NCBI RefSeq assembly: GCF_029024305.1
Contig: NZ_CP118974.1
Span: 2,325,069 to 2,389,068, forward strand
Reading direction: 5' to 3'
Length of the DNA stretch: 64,000 bases
Source: Mammaliicoccus vitulinus
Lineage (GTDB): Bacteria > Bacillota > Bacilli > Staphylococcales > Staphylococcaceae
Shown piece by piece: positions 61,003 to 64,000 of this stretch. A model generated the notes under the pieces. That model was not told the DNA's origin. It searched no databases and worked only from the letters and a program-made list of their open reading frames with translations. The position numbers were made by a program, and so were the translations under genes. The stretch's first letter is position 1, and each line of letters opens with the position of its first letter.

Positions 61003-62454
61003 ATGGTTAAGAAATTAAAATCTGAATGGCTTAACCAGCCAGGGATAAATATACTTGCTGGAATTGTTGTAGCACTAGCATTAATTCCCGAAGCCCTTGC
61101 GTTTTCAATTATTGCTGGAGTTGATCCTATGGTGGGTTTATACGCAGCGTTTATCATTGCTACTGTTACTGCGATAATTGGAGGAAGACCAGCAATGATT
61201 TCTGGCGCGACTGGTGCCGTAGCACTATTAGTCACACCTTTAGTAAAGGATTATGGCGTTGAATATCTATTTGCTGCTACGATACTTATGGGGTTAATCC
61301 AGTTAACTTTAGGTATTCTTAAAGTAGGTCGTTTAATGAAATTCATCCCCCGTTCTGTCATGATTGGCTTTGTTAATGCATTAGGTATTATGATATTTAT
61401 GGCTCAAATAAAACATATTTTTGGTATATCTATATCGACCTATATATATGTTATTATAACTTTACTCATTGTATATATTATTCCCCGGTTCTTTAAAGCT
61501 ATTCCCGCAACATTAATAGCAATAGTCGTTTTAACTGCTTTTTATATGTACACTGGTTCTGACGTAAGAACTGTAGGAGACTTAGGTAGTATTAAACAAA
61601 CTTTACCTCACTTCTTATTCCCTAACGTTCCATTTAATTTAGAAACACTTCAAATTATTTTTCCATATTCATTATCTATGGCAATTGTAGGTTTAGTAGA
61701 AAGTTTACTCACGGCTAAAATTGTAGATGATGCAACAGATACGTATAGTAGCAAAAACAAAGAATCACGTGGGCAAGGTATTGCCAATCTTATTACAGGG
61801 TTCTTTGGTGGCATGGGAGGCTGTGCCATGATTGGACAAACACTTATCAACGTTAAATCAGGTGCAAATAGTAGATTGTCTACATTTACAGCAGGTATTG
61901 TTCTTATATTTATGGTTATTGTACTCGGTGGTGTAGTTATTCAAATACCGATGCCAATTCTCGCGGGTATTATGGTCATGGTTTCTCTGGGAACGATTGA
62001 TTGGAATTCATTTAAGTATATTAAAAAAGCGCCCAAAACAGATGCAATCGTTATGGTTTTAACGGTGATTATTGTATTAATGACTCATAACTTAGCTATC
62101 GGTGTGGTTGTAGGTGTGATTTTCAGTGCACTTTTCTTTGCAACTAAAATTTCTAAAGTTGAAGTTGTTTATGAAGATTTAGGTAAGAAACATCTTTTTT
62201 CTTTTAAAGGTCAGATATTCTTTGTGTCAATTGACTCTATGATGGAGCAAATCGACCTTAATATTGAAGATAGTATTATAGAGTTGAATTTTAATCATGC
62301 CCATTTATGGGACGATTCAGCAGTAGATGCTATTGATACGATTGTTAGAAAATTCGAAGAGAAAAATAACATTGTTTACGTTGAAAAATTAAACGCAGAC
62401 AGTCGAAAAATTGTTTCAGAAATAAGCCAATTAAATGAAAATCATTTAAATTAA
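61003..62454 (+). CDS. SulP-family anion transporter with STAS domain
   Basis: 483 residues. The SulP opening IVVALALIPEALAFSIIAGVDP, GLYAAFIIATVTAIIGGRPA, AMISGATGAVALLVTPLV and GGMGGCAMIGQTLINVKSGA are intact, giving 12-14 helices to about residue 380. A short C-terminal STAS domain follows (VSIDSMMEQIDLNIEDSIIE, AHLWDDSAVDAIDTIV). Members move sulfate, bicarbonate or other anions, usually with Na+ or H+. Co-transcribed with the UspA gene 11 bp downstream. Substrate open. Confidence 0.9.
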   Translation: MVKKLKSEWLNQPGINILAGIVVALALIPEALAFSIIAGVDPMVGLYAAFIIATVTAIIGGRPAMISGATGAVALLVTPLVKDYGVEYLFAATILMGLIQLTLGILKVGRLMKFIPRSVMIGFVNALGIMIFMAQIKHIFGISISTYIYVIITLLIVYIIPRFFKAIPATLIAIVVLTAFYMYTGSDVRTVGDLGSIKQTLPHFLFPNVPFNLETLQIIFPYSLSMAIVGLVESLLTAKIVDDATDTYSSKNKESRGQGIANLITGFFGGMGGCAMIGQTLINVKSGANSRLSTFTAGIVLIFMVIVLGGVVIQIPMPILAGIMVMVSLGTIDWNSFKYIKKAPKTDAIVMVLTVIIVLMTHNLAIGVVVGVIFSALFFATKISKVEVVYEDLGKKHLFSFKGQIFFVSIDSMMEQIDLNIEDSIIELNFNHAHLWDDSAVDAIDTIVRKFEEKNNIVYVEKLNADSRKIVSEISQLNENHLN

Positions 62455-62465
62455 GGAGTGTTTTT

Positions 62466-62879
62466 ATGTATAAATCAATTTTACTTGCAGCAGATGGTTC
62501 GGAAAATAGTGAGCGTGCTGCTCAAGAGGTGCTTAACTTTATAGATAAAGATACATTTGTCACAATTCTAACAGTTGTAAATGTCGAAGAGTCAAAAACT
62601 GATGTTTTACATAGGCAACAAGGAGCTAGTTTAAATCAAGAAAGACAAAAAAAGCTCCATTTTATTAAAAATTTTTTCAAGGAACATAATGTGAATTATG
62701 AAATTAAAATTGCTCATGGCGTCCCAACAGACAAAGTGGTTGAAATTGCGAATAACGGGAGATATCAAGCCATAATTTTGGGAACACGTGGTTTGAATAG
62801 CTTGCAAGAAATGGTTCTTGGTAGTGTCAGTCATAAAGTCGCTAAACGTGCTCAAATACCAGTTATTATTGTTAAATAA
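62466..62879 (+). CDS. Universal stress protein UspA family
   Basis: 137 residues. Opens MYKSILLAADGSENSERAAQ and ends with the ATP-binding GTRGLNSLQEMVLGSVSHKV. AKRAQIPVIIVK completes the Usp fold. SulP-Usp gene pairs are common, and the Usp may modulate the transporter. Ribosome site AAGGAGTG overlaps the SulP stop. Confidence 0.92.
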   Translation: MYKSILLAADGSENSERAAQEVLNFIDKDTFVTILTVVNVEESKTDVLHRQQGASLNQERQKKLHFIKNFFKEHNVNYEIKIAHGVPTDKVVEIANNGRYQAIILGTRGLNSLQEMVLGSVSHKVAKRAQIPVIIVK

Positions 62880-62910
62880 TTTAGACTCTGGGACATAAAC
62901 GTCTTAGCTT
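62880..62910. repeat. F-module tail, inverted
   Basis: TTAGACTCTGGGACATAAACG is the reverse complement of the tail behind the F hairpin at 21325-21355. Together with 63074-63145 it brackets family B repeats. Confidence 0.7.
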
Positions 62911-62957
62911 ATTGTTGATATTCATTAAGCTCAAGCAATTTATTTACTGTAGATCTC

Positions 62958-63062
62958 TTCACCAAAAGCGCACGATATCTTCTGAGTCTTCGTGCGATTT
63001 ATCCAAATTTTACCAAAAGCGCACGATATCTTTCGAGTCTTCGTGCGTTTTATCCAGATTTT
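62958..63062. repeat. Family B repeat, 2 units of ~54 bp
   Basis: ACCAAAAGCGCACGATATCT, TCTGAGTCTTCGTGCGATTT, ATCCAAATTTT, repeated. Same family as 30838-30965. Confidence 0.87.
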
Positions 63063-63073
63063 AAAATATAAAG

Positions 63074-63145
63074 AGATCTCTTCACTAGGCAATAGCCTAA
63101 TGAAGAGATCTTTTATTTTGAGTTTAGGCATTTATGTCCTAAACT
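63074..63145. terminator. F-module hairpin, copy 3
   Basis: AGATCTCTTCA..TGAAGAGATCT then TTTTATTTTGAG and the tail TTTAGGCATTTATGTCCTAA. Probably ends the SulP-Usp transcript read through family B DNA. Confidence 0.8.
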
Positions 63146-63294
63146 CTTAGTAACTTCTGAACTATGCGATAAAAATTCATGTTAAATACATTTTAAATTA
63201 ACAACTATAGACAAACTTATCTCATCATACAAAACAATTAAACCTAAACTATCGTTTTTGATTCAAATACTTTAATACCTAACATTTAAAGATA

Positions 63295-63756
63295 TTAATC
63301 AAGTAATGTCACATTTTCTTTACCCCAATATGCTTTTTGTTCAGTGACTTCACCTTGTTCGTTAAATTCGAATACATCTATTATATCAATAGAGATATTT
63401 TGTCCATTTACATCTACATATAGTTTAAATGCCATGGCTGCCGCATTTCCAAAAGAAGTACTTATAGGAGATATCAACTCTGCTCTTTGAGGTGTGAAAG
63501 GTACATCAAAAATTTCTTTTAATTCATTAATCATAACTCCACCTCCAGTAGTAATAGGAGCTGTACCGACTGGATCTTCTCCTTTGAAATCACTAGAATA
63601 AGTAGCTCCAACACCTTTATGATTAATTGCATCAATGTGACTTTGCATTACTTGTTTCATGTGTTCTTCTGAAGGTTGGGCAGGTGCTATATTTAATTCT
63701 TCTTTTTCTTCTGTAAGATCTTCCATAAATGCTTTCCAACTAAAACGCTTTTTCAT
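63295..63756 (-). CDS. NTF2/SnoaL-like protein, ketosteroid-isomerase fold
   Basis: 153 residues. After a charged N-terminal 30 residues, HMKQVMQSHIDAINHKGVGA and the strands around AAMAFKLYVDVNGQNISIDI and IDVFEFNEQGEVTEQKAYWG follow the steroid-delta-isomerase-like NTF2 pattern. Catalytic function is unknown; many relatives are orphan. It lies 22 bp downstream of an NfrA-type nitroreductase gene on the same strand, so a redox-linked detoxification role is plausible. Confidence 0.78.
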   Translation of the reverse strand: MKKRFSWKAFMEDLTEEKEELNIAPAQPSEEHMKQVMQSHIDAINHKGVGATYSSDFKGEDPVGTAPITTGGGVMINELKEIFDVPFTPQRAELISPISTSFGNAAAMAFKLYVDVNGQNISIDIIDVFEFNEQGEVTEQKAYWGKENVTLLD

Positions 63757-63778
63757 ATTTAAAACTCCTTTTTAATGA

Positions 63779-64000
63779 TTATTTTATAGCATAACCTTGT
63801 TTATTAAGATAATTTAACATGTCCGGTTGAATGCTTCTTACTAAATGATCATCAATATGATCGCTCCATCCTTTTATTTTTCTCGCAGTAAATGGTGCTG
63901 TTATTGGTCTACTCTCATAATACGCTCTCATTTGTTCATCATACGTTTTTATATCTTCTACATCAAAATCTTCATATTTATTGTTATGCATAACGACTTC
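63779..64000 (-). CDS. NfrA-type NADPH nitroreductase/flavin reductase, C-terminal part (partial, 5' end beyond window)
   Basis: The visible 74 codons read EVVMHNNKYEDFDVEDIKTY, then YDEQMRAYYESR, WSDHIDDHLVRSIQPDMLNY and LNKQGYAIK. The pattern (HxNKY, YDxxMxxYYxxR, WSxxI, MLxxLxKQG) matches the tail of Bacillus/Staphylococcus NfrA-like nitroreductases as I remember them. The frame stays open to the window end, so the ATG at 63991 is internal. The FMN-binding body is outside the window. Confidence 0.7.
   Translation of the reverse strand, partial: EVVMHNNKYEDFDVEDIKTYDEQMRAYYESRPITAPFTARKIKGWSDHIDDHLVRSIQPDMLNYLNKQGYAIK

Overview
The window looks like chromosomal DNA of a Staphylococcaceae member. 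It is AT-rich, genes start with strong AGGAGG-type ribosome sites, and many proteins are recognisably staphylococcal (RelP, SpsB with Ser36/Lys77, a FemA/FemB-type ligase, an IsaB-like antigen, a Sin-like resolvase remnant). A large clade-2 catalase, a fatty-acid desaturase and a tripartite tricarboxylate transporter are unlike S. aureus and point to the Mammaliicoccus (former S. sciuri) group. That placement is inference from gene content.

Layout. 1-1.6 kb: 5' part of a PRD/PTS regulator cut by the window edge. 2.2-5.8 kb: desaturase, M42 peptidase, relP. 5.9-11.1 kb: prpF-tctC-tctB-tctA operon with a divergent LysR gene. 11.4-17.8 kb: maltose-6-phosphate hydrolase and PTS with a divergent RpiR regulator, a hydroxyacid dehydrogenase and nagE. 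18-21.2 kb: two small stress-type genes and the large catalase. 21.4-26.6 kb: beta-glucoside PTS operon whose own regulator is broken by three lesions. 26.8-30.8 kb: amino-acid permease, then an unknown permease paired with an amidohydrolase. 32-37.5 kb: GABA catabolism (gabT, permease, gabD) with divergent gabR. 38.2-44.5 kb: galM, spsB, twin small-RNA-like repeats, several tiny membrane proteins and a LysR/flavodoxin pair.

45-56 kb is accessory in character: resolvase and isaB relics, a poly-gamma-glutamate capsule operon (capB-capC-capA-capE-capD), a GNAT gene, many tiny membrane proteins and peptides, a Fem-like ligase, and a serine-type tRNA-like gene with an aberrant anticodon loop. 56.4-59.3 kb is a YknXYZ/MacAB-type exporter. 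59.4-60.3 kb holds repeats and two gene stumps. 60.3-64 kb carries a recombinase-like protein lacking its catalytic serine, a SulP transporter, a UspA protein, an NTF2-like protein and the tail of an NfrA-type nitroreductase.

The intergenic spaces hold a modular repeat system: at least three unrelated families of tandem repeats share a period near 41 bp, and they are combined with ~100-bp hairpins and a terminator-like hairpin module. The most unusual parts are this repeat system, the Fem-ligase/small-peptide/tRNA-like cluster at 53.3-55.9 kb, the capsule operon, and the twin putative small RNAs at 40.1-40.4 kb.
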